A stretch of 64,000 nucleotides of DNA from Adiantum capillus-veneris (taxonomy: Eukaryota; Streptophyta; Polypodiopsida; Polypodiales; Pteridaceae). The translations under genes were made by a program, and so were the position numbers. This document shows, one piece after another, positions 1-11,486 of the stretch. Below the pieces are notes generated by a model. That model did no database searches. It was not told the DNA's origin and saw only the letters and a list, made by a program, of their open reading frames with translations. The stretch is taken from the NCBI GenBank assembly GCA_014529385.2, contig CM043952.1, positions 62,675,119 through 62,739,118 on the forward strand. The letters are read 5' to 3'. How positions within the stretch are numbered: the first letter of the stretch is position 1; the number at the start of each line of letters is the position of its first letter.

Positions 1-675
1 ATTGCCAATTCCCGGAGTCCTTCATTTACACTGCTTCCTTGTAACATGAAGGCTCATTGTAATCAGTCAACATGACATAGTTCATAGATGGAACAAACCT
101 ATCAGGAGGTCACGTGATACGTCCAAATCTATGCACAATAGGTGGCTCAGGCTCAGCCACAATATGTGGTTCCACTCTATCCTGTCCTTGCTCCTCTTGA
201 GCCCTGGCATTTTGTCTTGCACGTGCAGGTCCACCTTCTTGGAAGACAACTCTTCTAATCTCCTCAACCCTCTCTAGTTTAGAATTATATTTGACTTCAT
301 TAAAGTGAACATCATTGCTGCGGATAACCTTTCTGGATTTGGGATCCCAAAGTCTGTACCCCATCTCACCAGAATTACCATAGCCTAGAAAGATGCACTT
401 TCTACTCTTTGGCTCAAGTTTGTTCCTAAATTCCTTTGGAACATGAGTATATGCCTCACAGCCAAAGACTCTGAGATGCTTGTATGAGGGCACCTTGCAT
501 GACCATACCATCTCTGCCACTAAATCCTTCTGCAAAACCTTGCTAGGAGATCTATTTATAAGATGAACAGCTGTTGATACAGCTTCAGCCCAAAACCCAT
601 TTGGCAGTTGTGCATTAGACAACATACTTCTGACCTTCTCTTGTATGGTCCTATTCATCCTCTCAGCAACACCAT
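1..675 (-). pseudogene. copia-1 integrase C-terminal part and linker to RT
   Basis: This reading frame holds the end of the integrase core (NRTIQEKVRSML), the typical VFGCEAY segment and the IFLGYG/GYRLWDP linker found in plant copia polyproteins. From about position 110 leftward it continues towards the RT domain (LTDYNEPSCYKEA) and leaves the window. It is one frame away from the upstream integrase. At about 675-690 the + strand reads ccatttgaggagg, where the related element at 9441-9460 reads ccattttgtggagg, which fits a one-base deletion. It would be part of a gag-pol polyprotein; here it is a decayed fragment. Confidence 0.85.
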
Positions 676-2414
676 TTGAGGAGGATTGTAAGGAGCAGTA
701 AGTTCACGTTTTATACCTTTTGACTCACAAAAGTCCTGAAAGGCCTTTGAAACATACTCTCCACCATTGTCAATGTGTAAGCATTTAAGCTTCTTGCCAC
801 TCTGATTCTCCACAAGTGTCACAAATGTTTTGAAAACACTAAACGCTTCATCCTTGTGCTTGACAAAGTAAACCCATACTTTCCTCGAGTAATCATCTAT
901 AAATGTCATAATGTAAGAAGCTCCCCCTAGAGATAGGTTAGGCATAGGTCCACACAAATCACTATGAACAAGTGCCAATTGTGTATCTCTTCTACTGCTT
1001 CTATGCTTATGTGGCTGCTGTGTTTGCTTACCATACAGACAATGTTCACAGAATTCAAAATCATTAAATGACAAGCCAGGCAAATAACCAGAACGAGACA
1101 AGATTTCCATTCCCTTCTTGGACATATGTCCTAACCGGCTATGCCACAAAGAAACATTCGGCTGCTCGGTTACATTGATTACATTTTTAGAGACATTTGA
1201 TACATAAATCATGTAAAGTCCGCCAGACTTTACTCCATGTGCTACTGTCATAGAACCCTTGTATATCTTCCACATGTTCTGTCCAAAAGTGGTGACGTAG
1301 CCAGCATCATCAAGTAAACCTGTGCTAATCAAGCTCTTTGTAATTGCGGGAACATGTCTCACATTCTTCAGCGTGAAAGAAGATCCACTCTGAAACTTCA
1401 ATTGAACATCTCCAACGCCTAAGATCTCACATGTCTGCCCGTTGCCTAGCCGAACATGATCTTTAGTGGTCACATAAGAAGTAAACCACTCCTTGTTTGG
1501 AGACACATAAAGTGATGCCCCCGAGTCTATAATCCAGTCACTCAGTGCATTTCCATCAGATGCTGTAAGAAGAGCTGAGTCCATTGTATTTTTCAAGAAG
1601 TAGATGTCTCCTGACACTAGACTGTCATCCTCTGCAACCATGTTTGTCACATTTATTTCTTGAATCTTCACTGAGGACTTGTTCTTCTCACCATGGTCTT
1701 CAGCTTTCTCTTTGCCTTTTTCTGCTTTCCATTCTCTGCAGTCTCTTTTCATGTGACCCTTCTTGCCACAATGGTAGCATTCTATGTCACTCTTGCCTTT
1801 AGCACTGAGGGACTTGCTAGGAGACTGATTCCTCTTTCCACCTTTGTACTTTTCTATGGTCCTTCCCCTGACAACTAAGGCTGTTCCTTTGCCTTTCCCC
1901 ATTGTCTTTCTGTTGCTTTCTTCAGTAAGCAGACTGCCTTCTACACCTGCTATGGTCAAACCATCTGGAGGTGCAGAATTACTCAAAGCTGTGCGAAAAG
2001 TGTCCCAACGTTCCGGCAATGTGATCAACAGGAACATAGCTCTAATGGGTTCATCAAACTTGACACCTTGAGCTGACAACTGACTGTAGATGGTGTTGAA
2101 TTCATTCAAATGATTGGACATAGGTGTCCCTTATTTCATCTTCAAGTCAACAAGATTCTTAAGCCAGTATACCTGTGAAGCTGCACTCTGCTTCTCATAA
2201 AGATCACTCAGCTTTGTCCATGCTTCATAAGCCGACATCTCATCTGCTACATTGAAGTAAATACTTTCTGCCAAAGTCAGCATAATGGTAGAAAGTGCCA
2301 ATTCATCCATTTCGCTCCATTCATCTTCGTCCATATCTGCTTCTTCCACAATGGGAAATTGGTTCCATTCAGCTTCTTGATATTGTAAAGAGCAGTGTCC
2401 TGTGATCCAGCCAT
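676..2414 (-). pseudogene. copia-1 gag, protease and integrase
   Basis: Gag starts at the ATG at 2412-2414 (MAGSQDTALYNIKKLNGTNF). Soon after, near 2335-2350, the frame jumps and the usual following segment is missing, so gag carries a short deletion. A TAA stop at about 2128-2130 lies in the LKMK/GTP stretch where the family has a glutamate codon. Downstream come a CCHC knuckle (CYHCGKKGHMKRDC), the protease motif DSGAS, the pre-integrase motif LWHSRLGHM and the integrase core with HSDLCGP and DNGGEYVSKAF. The frame ends at PYNPPQ because of the frameshift near 680. The product would be the structural and processing half of the copia polyprotein. Confidence 0.9.
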
Positions 2415-3477
2415 AGCTACGCTTCATAGTAGTTTACTTTCCTGGGAAAAATTCGGCAGAGTTTCCCCTGTAAACTATCCTCTGAACCAATATCAACCTG
2501 TCAAATGAACCAAGAAAGCTTTAGATTCTGCAGAAATTTCGGCAGAGTCTCCTTTGTAAAATGGCTCTAGTGTACTCAAAAACAAACCAGAAACAGCTCC
2601 AAAAACCATTGTCTCTCTAACACTGTATGCTGTGGGAAACCTGTCCTACACCTGTACTGTCTCTCACTGTCCTGTAAGCATAGACTGCAACAATGCCATA
2701 ACGGCAGTAAAGCAAAGATGCAATCCCAACTGTCTAACTCACAGTCAATACATCCTAGCTGCCTATCTAAGGGTGCTCGAGGGATCGCTCCAAGACCTGT
2801 ATCACCGAAAGGATCTTAACATTTGAGAATCCCCCAGCTCAATAAAACCTCACTCGACCCTCAACAAAGTCTGCAGTAAATCTGACAGTACATAGACTTC
2901 CCACAAAGTCATACATCCACAAATTTTCCACTGTATGTTGTAACCGCTGCGGCAGTTGTTTGCTGCGTGACTCACAGCCAGCAAACCCTCAACAGACATA
3001 CATTATCTCTGAAAATACATCCCATGTGGAAGTACCTGCAAGGTCAGGATGAAATCTGGAATATCAAGCAGCAAACACAAGCTACCTGATGAACTAGTGG
3101 ATGTCGCCTACAGTCTTTACGTCCGTGTCGTATGTGACACGCCTCCAAGAACTGTGAGCCGTCCTTTGTTGTGTAGACAGCCACAAATCAACACTCTGGA
3201 AGTGTAGATATCCTCAGCACCTGCAGTCGTAAGCCAAAACCCCAAATTTGCAGAGTCAGATCTGCACCCGCCGAGACCACGTAGTCGAAAATGGCCTGCG
3301 CAGAACTTTGTCGAAGCCGAACGGTGGCCGAGATGACCTCAAAATGAAATTCTAAGAACACCAAGCCCTTCGGGATCTCCCACAGGAGTTGGGACCGTGT
3401 CTTCGCCTGTCGAATCTCACTCCAATCTGAGCAGGTGACTCTAGCTTCCTGCACTGCTGCCCCGAGCCTCGATCTGA
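2415..3477 (-). other. copia-1 untranslated leader
   Basis: About 1 kb between the primer-binding site and gag, with no convincing coding frame. The motif ttcggcagagt-tcc-ctgtaaa occurs twice (about 2451-2475 and 2533-2560). This long leader is the only internal non-coding part of the element. Confidence 0.6.
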
Positions 3478-3489
3478 GCTCTGATACCA
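3478..3489 (-). promoter_or_regulatory. primer-binding site of copia-1 (initiator tRNA-Met type)
   Basis: The minus strand reads TGGTATCAGAGC, the standard plant copia PBS complementary to the 3' end of initiator tRNA-Met. It lies two bases from the LTR end, which fixes both the strand and the 5' LTR. Confidence 0.92.
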
Positions 3490-3491
3490 GT

Positions 3492-3683
3492 TGAAGGAGT
3501 ACGAGCGGAAGTGCGACACGAGAGAGAGTGCGAGAAGAACAGCACGACGATATGGTGAACTCGCTCTACTGTAATGTGTAGAGCATAGTGAGTTCTTATT
3601 AGGTTTTAACAAAAGAATATGTGTACATACCTGGCCGCCCGCCCACTTACCTGGGCGACCACATTGGGATTTATACCCCAACA
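3492..3683 (-). repeat. 5' LTR of copia-1 (192 bp)
   Basis: Bounded by TG (3492) and CA (3683) on the + strand. On the minus strand it begins TGTTGGGG, like the LTR of copia-3 (right end 7177), and both share a following AATCCCAATGTG/AAGCCCAATGTG stretch. The right edge is confirmed because copia-2 RNase H coding sequence begins immediately after it. Confidence 0.8.
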
Positions 3684-4446
3684 AGGTTGCTTCTTTCTCA
3701 ATCATGATATGCATGAACTGTCGAGCATGAAACAAAAAATACTCATGGACACTTGCGTGTCATAACAAACAGCCCAATCTGAGTCTTAAAATGCATGTAC
3801 ATGTAGCAGCAATGATCCCCCCTTGGGATAAAACAACCCAAGATGTAAAGTGCCAATTAAGTAGAAAAAGATCCTCTTGAATTCCTGCCAATGCTTAGAC
3901 CCCATCCTATGCATAAATTTGCTGAGATGTGAGACTGCAAACTAAATATCTAGCCTCATATTGCATACATAAATAAGGCATCCAAAGTTTGGTAAAAAGT
4001 GACATCAATAGGATCACCAGCATCATGAAGACTCAACTTCAAATCTATTTCCATGGGAGTGGCAATAGGCTTGTAGTCCTCAAGTCCAAACTTACATAGC
4101 AATGTCTCTATGTAACGGTTTGACACAAGGCAATACCACCATCACATTGCTTAAATTGTATGCCCAAGTAATGGTGCAACAACCCTAATCTTTCATCTTG
4201 AAAGTAGCATTCAAATCAGCCTTCAATTCAAAAATATGTGTCTCATTCAGACCAATGATCAACATATCATCCACATATAGAACAACAATGAGAAGTACAT
4301 CACCCTCATGCTTTACATATAAAGTGCTTTTTGTTGGACTGTTAGGAAAGCCTCGTTTGACCAAATGAGTGTCAGCCTTCTCATATACCAAGCACGAGGA
4401 GATTGCTTCAACCCATACCAAGCTTTCTTAAATTTGCACACTTTAT
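3684..4446 (-). pseudogene. copia-2 RT C-terminal part and start of RNase H
   Basis: Minus-strand RT sequence with the catalytic YVDDMLI (about 4262-4290), KLKAD-like spacer and LHHYLGIQF, then the thumb (HWQEFKRIFFYLIGTL) and the first RNase H aspartate block (DSDWAVCYDTQVS) at about 3740-3800. Several stops and shifts are present, including one after ATFKMKD. The frame is cut at 3684 by the copia-1 LTR and at 4446 by the solo gypsy LTR. Continuing the frame across 4447-6018 gives an uninterrupted RT, which shows that both flanks belong to one element. Confidence 0.85.
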
Positions 4447-6018
4447 TGTAACATTTAATGGTCTAGTAACTTGTGTGTAGTGGAAAATAACATAGACATA
4501 GTGAGCATTTCATTAAGAATAGATTCCTAATGAGCATATCAAGAGTGCTTGGATGTAGAGAGCAACAAAAGCATAACACCTAGTTAAATAGGCATGAAAA
4601 ATACTTCAAAAAGAGAGAGAAATTAAACTATTGACAACAGTTGAGGACTGGATTTACATGGATCCCGGTCCCCCCTCCAAAAGGCTTTGTATTATAGGTT
4701 TCTCCCATCAAGAGAGACCTTTTACAAAACAATACTTTGTGTTCCTTCAACAACTTGCTAATGCAGTGAAGATGGAAGCTTCAAGCACCAAGCTTATACT
4801 TGAAAACACAACATCAATTCCCTCACGATCTCAGACCCAAGACCTCACACACCTTTGAAGATGGTGAGAGCTAGCGGGGTATGAGAGTAGATCGAGAGGA
4901 ACAAGAAGTATTCTTACGAGAAAGAAGTATGTCTCCTCACATAATCACTCTTAATAGCTTAGCATAGCTTAGTAATGAGCATGGTAGAGGAGATGAGCAT
5001 GCATTGGAGCTTGGCTCTTGGTTGGATTTGCATCACAAACCCAAGAGTTGTTGGTGTAGGCCTCCCTTCTCACAAGCTTGGAGTAGATGATGAGCTTTCC
5101 ATTAAAGCTTGAGAAGGATATAGTCTTATTTACTTCACACATGAGTTTGTGTGATTGTGTGTGGGATAATGCCTTGCAAAAATCAGCCCCCTCTCTCTCT
5201 TGGTCGACCCCTCTTGCTAATTCCTCTTGTTGGCCCCTCATTGGCTCATGTCAGGCTTAGCCAATAGGAAATTAGAAGCATAATTGCTAGCCTTGTGACA
5301 TGTGTCCCCCTCTCCCATTTCGTGAGAGATTTAGGTATTTAAATAATTCAATTAATCTCTCATTGGAACTCTTAGTCTTCTGGCCAATAGGAATCAGGCA
5401 AGCCATTTGGCTGTTGAATGCTCATTGGACCCCTTGGGAGACTGTCCAATAGTCTTCTAGAGAGCTTAATTTCTATTGGTTCTTTTATCAAGTGTTTTTA
5501 AATGAATTAAACTAAATGTACTCTAGCTTAATTCTCATTGGTCCACCTCTATGGCCATCCAATAGGATTTGAATGCACCTTGGGGGCAACTGGGCTAGGA
5601 AGCTGACATGTGTCCACTATGCCCTGGGAGCTTGGAAGAGTGTGTGTGTGTGTTTCTCTCTCATCCCGTACAAAAATGGCTCGCCCCCTCCTGGATAGGG
5701 ATGTGGTAAGAATTTTCAGTCTTCCCACAAGCATTCAATTTTCCCTAAGGTTTGACCATTGAAGATTTCATTTAATTTTGGAACCTTAGCATTTTGGAAG
5801 TCTTAATGGGCTGAACCTTAGGGTCTTTCAAGCCCAATGATGCACATTGCTCTTTTGTAGATGTCCCCCCTATTTTCCCTCCTTTTGATCCCTATTGTGA
5901 TCGGTCTGCCAGCCTAACCAATATTCTAGATTTTTCTCCCCTGGTACTTCCCCATATTAAATGATCAATTTAACATGAGAAAATCATTTAGGAGAATTCG
6001 GTATTAGTTATTATGACA
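4447..6018 (-). mobile_element. solo LTR of the G2 chromovirus family inserted in copia-2 RT
   Basis: The segment is a diverged reverse-complement copy of the 1.6-kb LTRs at 25106-26699 and 32426-34018. It starts tgtaacatttaatgg and ends ttattatgaca, the complements of the G2 LTR ends. No internal retrotransposon sequence is present, so it is a solo LTR. The four bases ttat flank it on both sides (4443-4446 and 6019-6022), probably the remnant of a 5-bp target duplication. The open frames inside (for example 4631-4858) are also found in the other LTR copies and are not genes. Confidence 0.9.
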
Positions 6019-6985
6019 TTATCCTCTTGTCCTTTCTTGACAAAACTGCGAGGTTGCGTTACATAAACCTCCTCAAATATGCCACCATTCAAGAAAGCAC
6101 TAACAATGTCTAATTGATGTACATCCCATCCAAAATGAGCTGCCAAAGCACATAGAAAATGCACGATAGTCATACCAAAAGTGGGATCAAAAGTCTCTTC
6201 ATGATTTATGCATTTATCTTGTGCATAGCCTTTTGCAACAAGTCAAGCCTTATAGCAATCATTCTCACTATCTAGATTGCATTTCAACTTGTAAACCCAC
6301 TTTGTTCCAATGGCCTTTTTTCCAGGAGGTAAATCACATAAAGTCCATGTGTCATTTCCTATAAGTGCATCATATTTTGATTGCATGGTAGCCATCTAAT
6401 TTCTTGAATTATGTGCTTCATCAAAAGATAGAGGTTCCCCTACATCACATAAGCTAGAAACAGCCAACGCATGACAATTTTGATGCATAAGATGCATGGC
6501 AAGAACTTGAACGAGTACAACTAGACAAAGGTGCATCCAATTTACTATCACACAAAGTATGCATAAGCCATTTTGGCATACCTCTAGCCTGCTCATTCTT
6601 TGCCCTTTCCACATCAATTACATAATGTACATCTACATCAGAAATAGGATGATACGTAGAATTTTCAAAAACCCCCATAGGTCGTACATTTGCCTCATTG
6701 GAATTTACATTTAAGTTTCCACCATTGAAAAGAGGAAACAAACTAATATAAATATCCTATGAGCTTATATGTCTCTAGTACATGATAGCAAAGGCTCAAC
6801 ATAATTTTCCACAAACACAACTTCACGTAAAAGCAAGATACACTTTGTTTGTTGATGGTATAACCTATAACCTTTGCTTTCAGTATAAAAATACATTTGA
6901 CAACCTTATCATCCAATTTTTTGCACTACGTTTGTGGCACCAAATCATAAGCTAAACAACCAAAAACATGAAGTGCACGTGCCAG
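6019..6985 (-). pseudogene. copia-2 RT N-terminal half and integrase-RT linker
   Basis: Minus-strand sequence with the RT motif VHQLDIVSAFLNG and EEVYVTQP (6030-6120), an upstream degraded linker (6396-6741), and the integrase C-terminal segment LHVFGCLAYDLVP with YTESKGYRLY (about 6830-6975). Stops and frameshifts are frequent. At about 6985 it ends in a GC/GT dinucleotide tract next to the copia-3 LTR. It belongs with 3684-4446 and 9936-10795 as one interrupted element. Confidence 0.82.
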
Positions 6986-7005
6986 AGCGCGCGCGTGTGT
7001 GTGTG

Positions 7006-7177
7006 TGCAACAATGGAGATGAGAGGAGACACAGGTTTGGGTGGATTCCAAACACAATAGTGTTAGGGTTATGAGTCCTTATTCTTTTATCTAGAATGAA
7101 TGGTCAGTGTTAGTTCCCAGTTAGTCTCCTGCCGCCCAACACTCAGGCACGGCACATTGGGCTTTACCACCCCAACA
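7006..7177 (-). repeat. 3' LTR of copia-3
   Basis: Right edge at 7177: the minus strand reads TGTTGGGGTGG directly after a polypurine tract. The left edge is less certain (TG at about 7006, inside a GT-rich tract at 6984-7007). Sequence and layout resemble the copia-1 LTR. The 5' LTR of this element was not found. Confidence 0.7.
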
Positions 7178-7189
7178 ACCTCCCACTTG
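7178..7189 (-). promoter_or_regulatory. polypurine tract of copia-3
   Basis: The minus strand reads AAGTGGGAGGT immediately before the LTR start, the usual copia plus-strand primer site. Confidence 0.8.
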
Positions 7190-7285
7190 AAGGACAATGT
7201 GCCTTTAAACTGGGGTGACAATGTATATATACATACAATACAAGTAGACAACGACCATGATCATCTACCCAATGCCCAAGAGTGG

Positions 7286-9935
7286 TCAACAATGTGAAAA
7301 CCGTTCTGAAGGTAATCCCTTTGTTAGAAGATCAGCAGGATTCTCAATGGTGTGAATCTTGGCAAGTTGCAATTGCTTGTCCTCAAGCACCTCACGAATG
7401 AAGTGATACTTCACATCCACATGCTTTGTCTTTGCATGAAACACTAGATTCTTTGCCAATTGTATAGCACTTTGGCTATCACAATGTAACACAGGCATCT
7501 CAACATTGATTTCCAAGTCTCCCACCAGCCGACCAAGCCATATAGTTTCCTTGCAAGCTTCTAAAGCTGCAACATATTCAGCCTCTGAAGTAGACAAGGT
7601 AACACAATCTTGCAAACTAGATTGCCATGAAACTGCACCTCCAGTGAATTCAAAAACATAGCATGAAGTGGACCTTCTCTTGTCCAAGTCTCTTGCATAA
7701 TCTGCATCCGTGTAACCCATTACACATGCTTCCTTTCTTCCAAAGCAAATGCACATGTCTTTTGTACCATTCAAATATCGCATAACCCCTTTCATTGCCT
7801 CCCAATGTTTCTTGCATGGATTTGACATATATCTGCTAACAACTCCCACTACAAAAGAAATATCAGGACGTGTAGCAATCATAGCATACATCAAATTCCC
7901 AACTACATATGAATAAGGAACTTGTGCCATTTTAGCCTTTTCCTCTTCAGACTTAGGGAAATCATTTTTATATAGTTTCACATATGGAGGCAATGGAGTA
8001 CTCAATGCCTTCCGCTTCTCCATATTGAAATGCTTGAGCACTTTAGCAATGTACTCAGATTGAGACAAATGGACCAATTTCTTGCATCTGTCTCACTAAT
8101 GTGCATGCCAAGGACATGGCTTGCTTCACCCATGTCTTTCATTTTAGATTTTGCATGTAACTGTGACTTCAAGGCTGAAATCTCATCCCTGCATTTCCTA
8201 GCAACAATTAACATATCATCCACATAAAGGACCAAAATCAGCAAACTACCATCTTTAGCTTGCTTAGTGTAGAGGCAATGGTCCATATTGCTACGTTTGT
8301 AGCCTTGAGAGAGCATGAACGAGTAGAATTTACGATACCACTCCCTTGATGATTATTTTATACCATAAAGAGTCTTTTCTAACTGACACATCAAGTCTTC
8401 ATTTCCCTTCTCAACAAAACCTTCTGGCTGATGCATATAAACTTCTTCTTGAAGATGACCATGCAAGAATGCCATCTTGACATCCATCTGGTCAAGTTCC
8501 ATATGGTCTTTAGCAACCGACATAAGTACACACCGCAGAGTAGTCATCTTGACAACCAAAGAAAAGATCTCATCAAAGTCAATACCCTGCCATTGCTTAA
8601 ATCCTTTAGCAACAAGTTGTGCCTTGTACTTGGGTATATTATCATGAGGTGTAATTTTTTGCTTGTACACCCATTTGCATGGTAATTCCTTTTTACCTGT
8701 AGGCAACCAAACCAACTTCCAAGTTTGATTCTTATGCACCGAGTCCATTTCTCATTGCATAGCTTTCTCCCACTTCACCTTGTCATCCATTGACATGGCT
8801 TCCTTATAGCAGGAAGGCTCTCCGTAATCTATCAACATAATGTAGTCCAGTGAGGGAGTAAATCTATCAGGAGGTCTTGAAACTCTTGTACACCTTCTAA
8901 TAACTGCTTGATCCTATTGTCCCTCAGCAACATCTTGTACTACAAGAGGATTGTGTACTTGCTGTCTGACATTAGGCACTTCATCCGTATTGTGGACAAT
9001 TCCATCTTCTTGGAAGATAACTCTCCTGACCTCCACAGTATGCACAAGCTTCTTATGCATCTTTTCTTCATTGAAGTATACGTCATGGTTGCGAACTATC
9101 TTTTTAGCTTCAGGATCCCATAACCAAAATCCCATCTCGCCAGGATTGCCATAGCCAAAAAATATGCATTTCTTTGACTTAGGAGCCAACTTTCTTCAAA
9201 ACTCCTTTGGAACATGGCATTACGCTTCATAGCCAAAGACTCTAAGATGCTTGTAAGAAGGTGGCTTCCTAGACCAAAGCTCTTTAGGTACCTTCTCATC
9301 TAAAGCCTTGTTAAGAGATCTATTAATAAGATGGACAACAGTTGCTAGCGCTTTCATCCAAAATCCATTAGGAAACTCTACATAAGACAACATGCTACAT
9401 AACTTCTCTTGTATGGTACGGTTCATCCTCTTAGCAACACCATTTTGTGGAGGGTTATATGGAGCAGTCAACTCTCTTTTGATGCCTTTGGAATCACATA
9501 AATTTTGAAAGGCTTTAGTGATATACTCACCACCATTGTCTGACCTTAAGCATTTGAATTTCTTGCCAGACTGATTCTCCACTAATGCCACAAAATTTTG
9601 AAATTTTGAAATAATTTCATCCTTCTTTTTGAGAGGATATACCCACACTTTCCTTGAGAAGTCATGAATGAATGTAACAAAGTACAATGAACCTCCCATC
9701 AATACATTAGGCATAGGTCCACACACATCACTATGCACTAGCTCTAATAGCTCACTTTTTTGAGTGCTTCCCCTTTTGTGTGGTTACTGTGTTTGTTTAC
9801 CATAAAGAAAATGCTCACAAACTGAAAAGTATGAGAAATTGAAGCTAGAAACATAACCAAAATGAGACAAGATTTTCATTCCCTTTTGAAACATATGTCC
9901 TAACCGACGATGCCACAAAGAAACACTTGCCTGCA
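7286..9935 (-). pseudogene. copia-3 integrase, RT and RNase H (5'-truncated)
   Basis: Minus-strand order: pre-integrase LWHRRLGHM (about 9885-9915), integrase core with HSDVCGPMPN and DNGGEYITKAF, linker VFGYEA / IFFGYGNPGE, RT with WVYKQKI, LDQMDVKMAFLHG and YVDDMLIV (about 8225), then RNase H with YTDADYARD, STSEAEYVAALEA and the terminal NPADLLTKGL. Defects: a TAA at about 8354 in LYGIK-stop-SSREWYRKF where a glutamine codon is expected, and frameshifts near 8060 and 9200. Gag, protease, PBS and 5' LTR are missing; the fragment starts abruptly near 9935, where copia-2 sequence begins. It is more complete than copia-2 and probably younger. Confidence 0.88.
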
Positions 9936-10795
9936 TGTAGCCCTTACTGAACTGTCCTTTGGAAACTTTGAATGCTTCATTTTGCCCAAAATGTAGCCTT
10001 CACAAACATGCTTCACAGGTGCTTCAAGAGGCGGCAAAGAAGCAACCATATCAGATTTTTGCAAACGCAGCAAACTGGCAAAATTCAGATGCCCAAAACG
10101 TGCATGCCAAATTTTGGCATCTCAAACAGCCTTTGAATTCACAACTACATTTGTAAAATTTTACCCACACTTGTCATACAAAATGAGCTTATAGAACCCA
10201 CGACATAAAATGCCAGATGCAACAATTTCATCCATAAAATTGAAATCATGAACTTTACATTTATCATCCACAAATTTCACAACAAGACCAAGTCTAGCAA
10301 GTACAGATACTGATAAGAGGTTCTTTTTTTATCCCAGGTACATAAAGTGCATCAACAAGTGTGAAAGAACTTTCATTTGTAGCAGTCAACACAATCTTTC
10401 CAACTTCCTTGATCAAATAAGAGGCATTGTTCACACCAGTGATTGAATTCCCATGAGGGACAGCCTCAAGAGAGGTAAACAAGTCACAATGAGAGGTAAT
10501 GTTCTTTGTAGAAGCACTATCAAAGTATCACACATGAGCATATGCATCAATTGACATACATGGATCATGGACAAAAGGATCATAAGTGCACTTTTGATCC
10601 CATTTTGATTCTACATGAGTATCACAATCTCCTTTCACAGAAGTCTCTACAATAGCTGCACTTGGAGTGAAACTAGTCTCTTTCTTCTTAGCCTCTTTTG
10701 CCTTCAGCTTAAGACACTGCTTAATCAAGTGATCAAGCTGAAAGAGAGCACGTCCTTTGCAGTACGATAGGAAAACATGTTGGTCTTTTTTGCTA
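9936..10795 (-). pseudogene. copia-2 gag end, protease and integrase N-terminus
   Basis: Read on the minus strand: a gag tail with KKDQHVFLSYCKGRALFQLD and K-rich KLKAKEAKKKE, a protease region with YFDSASTKNITSHCDLF (a DSA/G-S type active site), conserved LVDALYVPGIKK, and at 9940-10030 the integrase N-terminal CEGYILGKMKHSKFPKD. These are a different copia lineage from copia-3, whose sequence starts directly at the left end. The right end abuts the plus-strand hAT remnant at about 10787-10795. Internal stops are present (for example near 10527). Confidence 0.75.
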
Positions 10796-11290
10796 AGAAA
10801 CGTTGGGGTCAATTACACGCCCCTTTACATGGAGCAGGCGTTGTTTTGGATCCAAAATTTCAAATGCAAAATCAATCTACTAAAAACAAGTTCATCAATA
10901 ATTTTAAGAAAGTGTGTGCACAGTTATTAGGTAATGCACATGGCAAGGTAGCTTACATGCAGAAGACAACTTACACCAAAAAAGAAGGAATGTTTCGGGA
11001 TCCATGGCACATAGATGCAATCAAGACATTGAGTGCACATGTTTAGTAAAAGGAATATGGTAGAGAGAAAGTGGAGCTGCAGTATGTGGCCATCAAAGTC
11101 TTGCCAGTGGGCCACCTCTAGTGGAAGCTTTGGATGTTTTTAGACCCACAAAGAAGTTGCAAATAAAATCCCACTTTGATGATGAAATTGAGTGGCATCT
11201 AGAAGATGTTAACCCACTAGACTATTCAACTGTGGAGGAAGTGGATGATATGGTTCTTGTGATTGAAGCTCCAAATGATGTATAAGTGAT
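10787..11290 (+). pseudogene. hAT-superfamily transposase C-terminal remnant
   Basis: The frame reads RWGQLHAPLHGAGVVLDPKF, matching the W..PLHAAGYYLNP segment typical of plant hAT transposases (DUF659/BED-type). After a stop at about 11045 the frame continues with KEYGREKVELQYVAIKVL, resembling the conserved stretch just before the hAT dimerisation domain. The usual serine/cysteine/arginine core of that domain is missing, and the end is an acidic tail (DDEIEWHLEDVNPLDYS). An AATAAA lies at about 11300. Family by motif resemblance only; no terminal inverted repeats were seen. Confidence 0.6.
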
Positions 11291-11325
11291 GTATCTTTAA
11301 TAAAGTAAAAAAATTGAGTGTCAGA

Positions 11326-11327
<2 letters not shown>

Positions 11328-11377
<50 letters not shown>
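11328..11377. repeat. (TC)n microsatellite
   Basis: About 50 bp of uninterrupted tc dinucleotide. Confidence 0.97.
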
Positions 11378-11380
<3 letters not shown>

Positions 11381-11486
11381 CATCAAGTAATTTTATTAAT
11401 TTGGTTATTACAAAAGTGCGGGCTTTTACAAAAAGGGTCGTCACAAAAATGATGGGCTTTGCATAAATAAGATCTAGATTAGATCA

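Larger units (their letters stand above)
1..3683 (-). mobile_element. Ty1/copia LTR retrotransposon (copia-1), 5' part only
   Basis: On the minus strand the order is LTR (3492-3683), PBS (3478-3489), a leader of about 1 kb, gag, protease, integrase and the start of the integrase-RT linker, running off the left edge. RT, RNase H and the other LTR lie outside the window. The right end sits inside the RNase H reading frame of an older copia element (copia-2): that frame reads up to position 3684 and stops at the LTR, so copia-1 inserted into copia-2. The coding part has a nonsense codon, at least one frameshift and a gag deletion, so this copy is not functional. Confidence 0.88.

Noticed and set aside
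3492-3767. First choice of the copia-1 LTR right end at 3767 (minus TGTTATGACACG)
   Set aside because: Those bases encode the RNase H block DSDWAVCYDTQVS of copia-2, so the LTR ends at 3683.
4631-4858. Open frame MTTVEDWIYMDPGPPSK..., also found at 26278-26514 and 33597-33833
   Set aside because: All copies lie inside LTRs of the G2 family; it is repeat sequence, not a separate gene.
5638-5660. (GT)n and CCAAT-like phrases as a host promoter
   Set aside because: They lie in the solo LTR and recur in the G2 LTRs.
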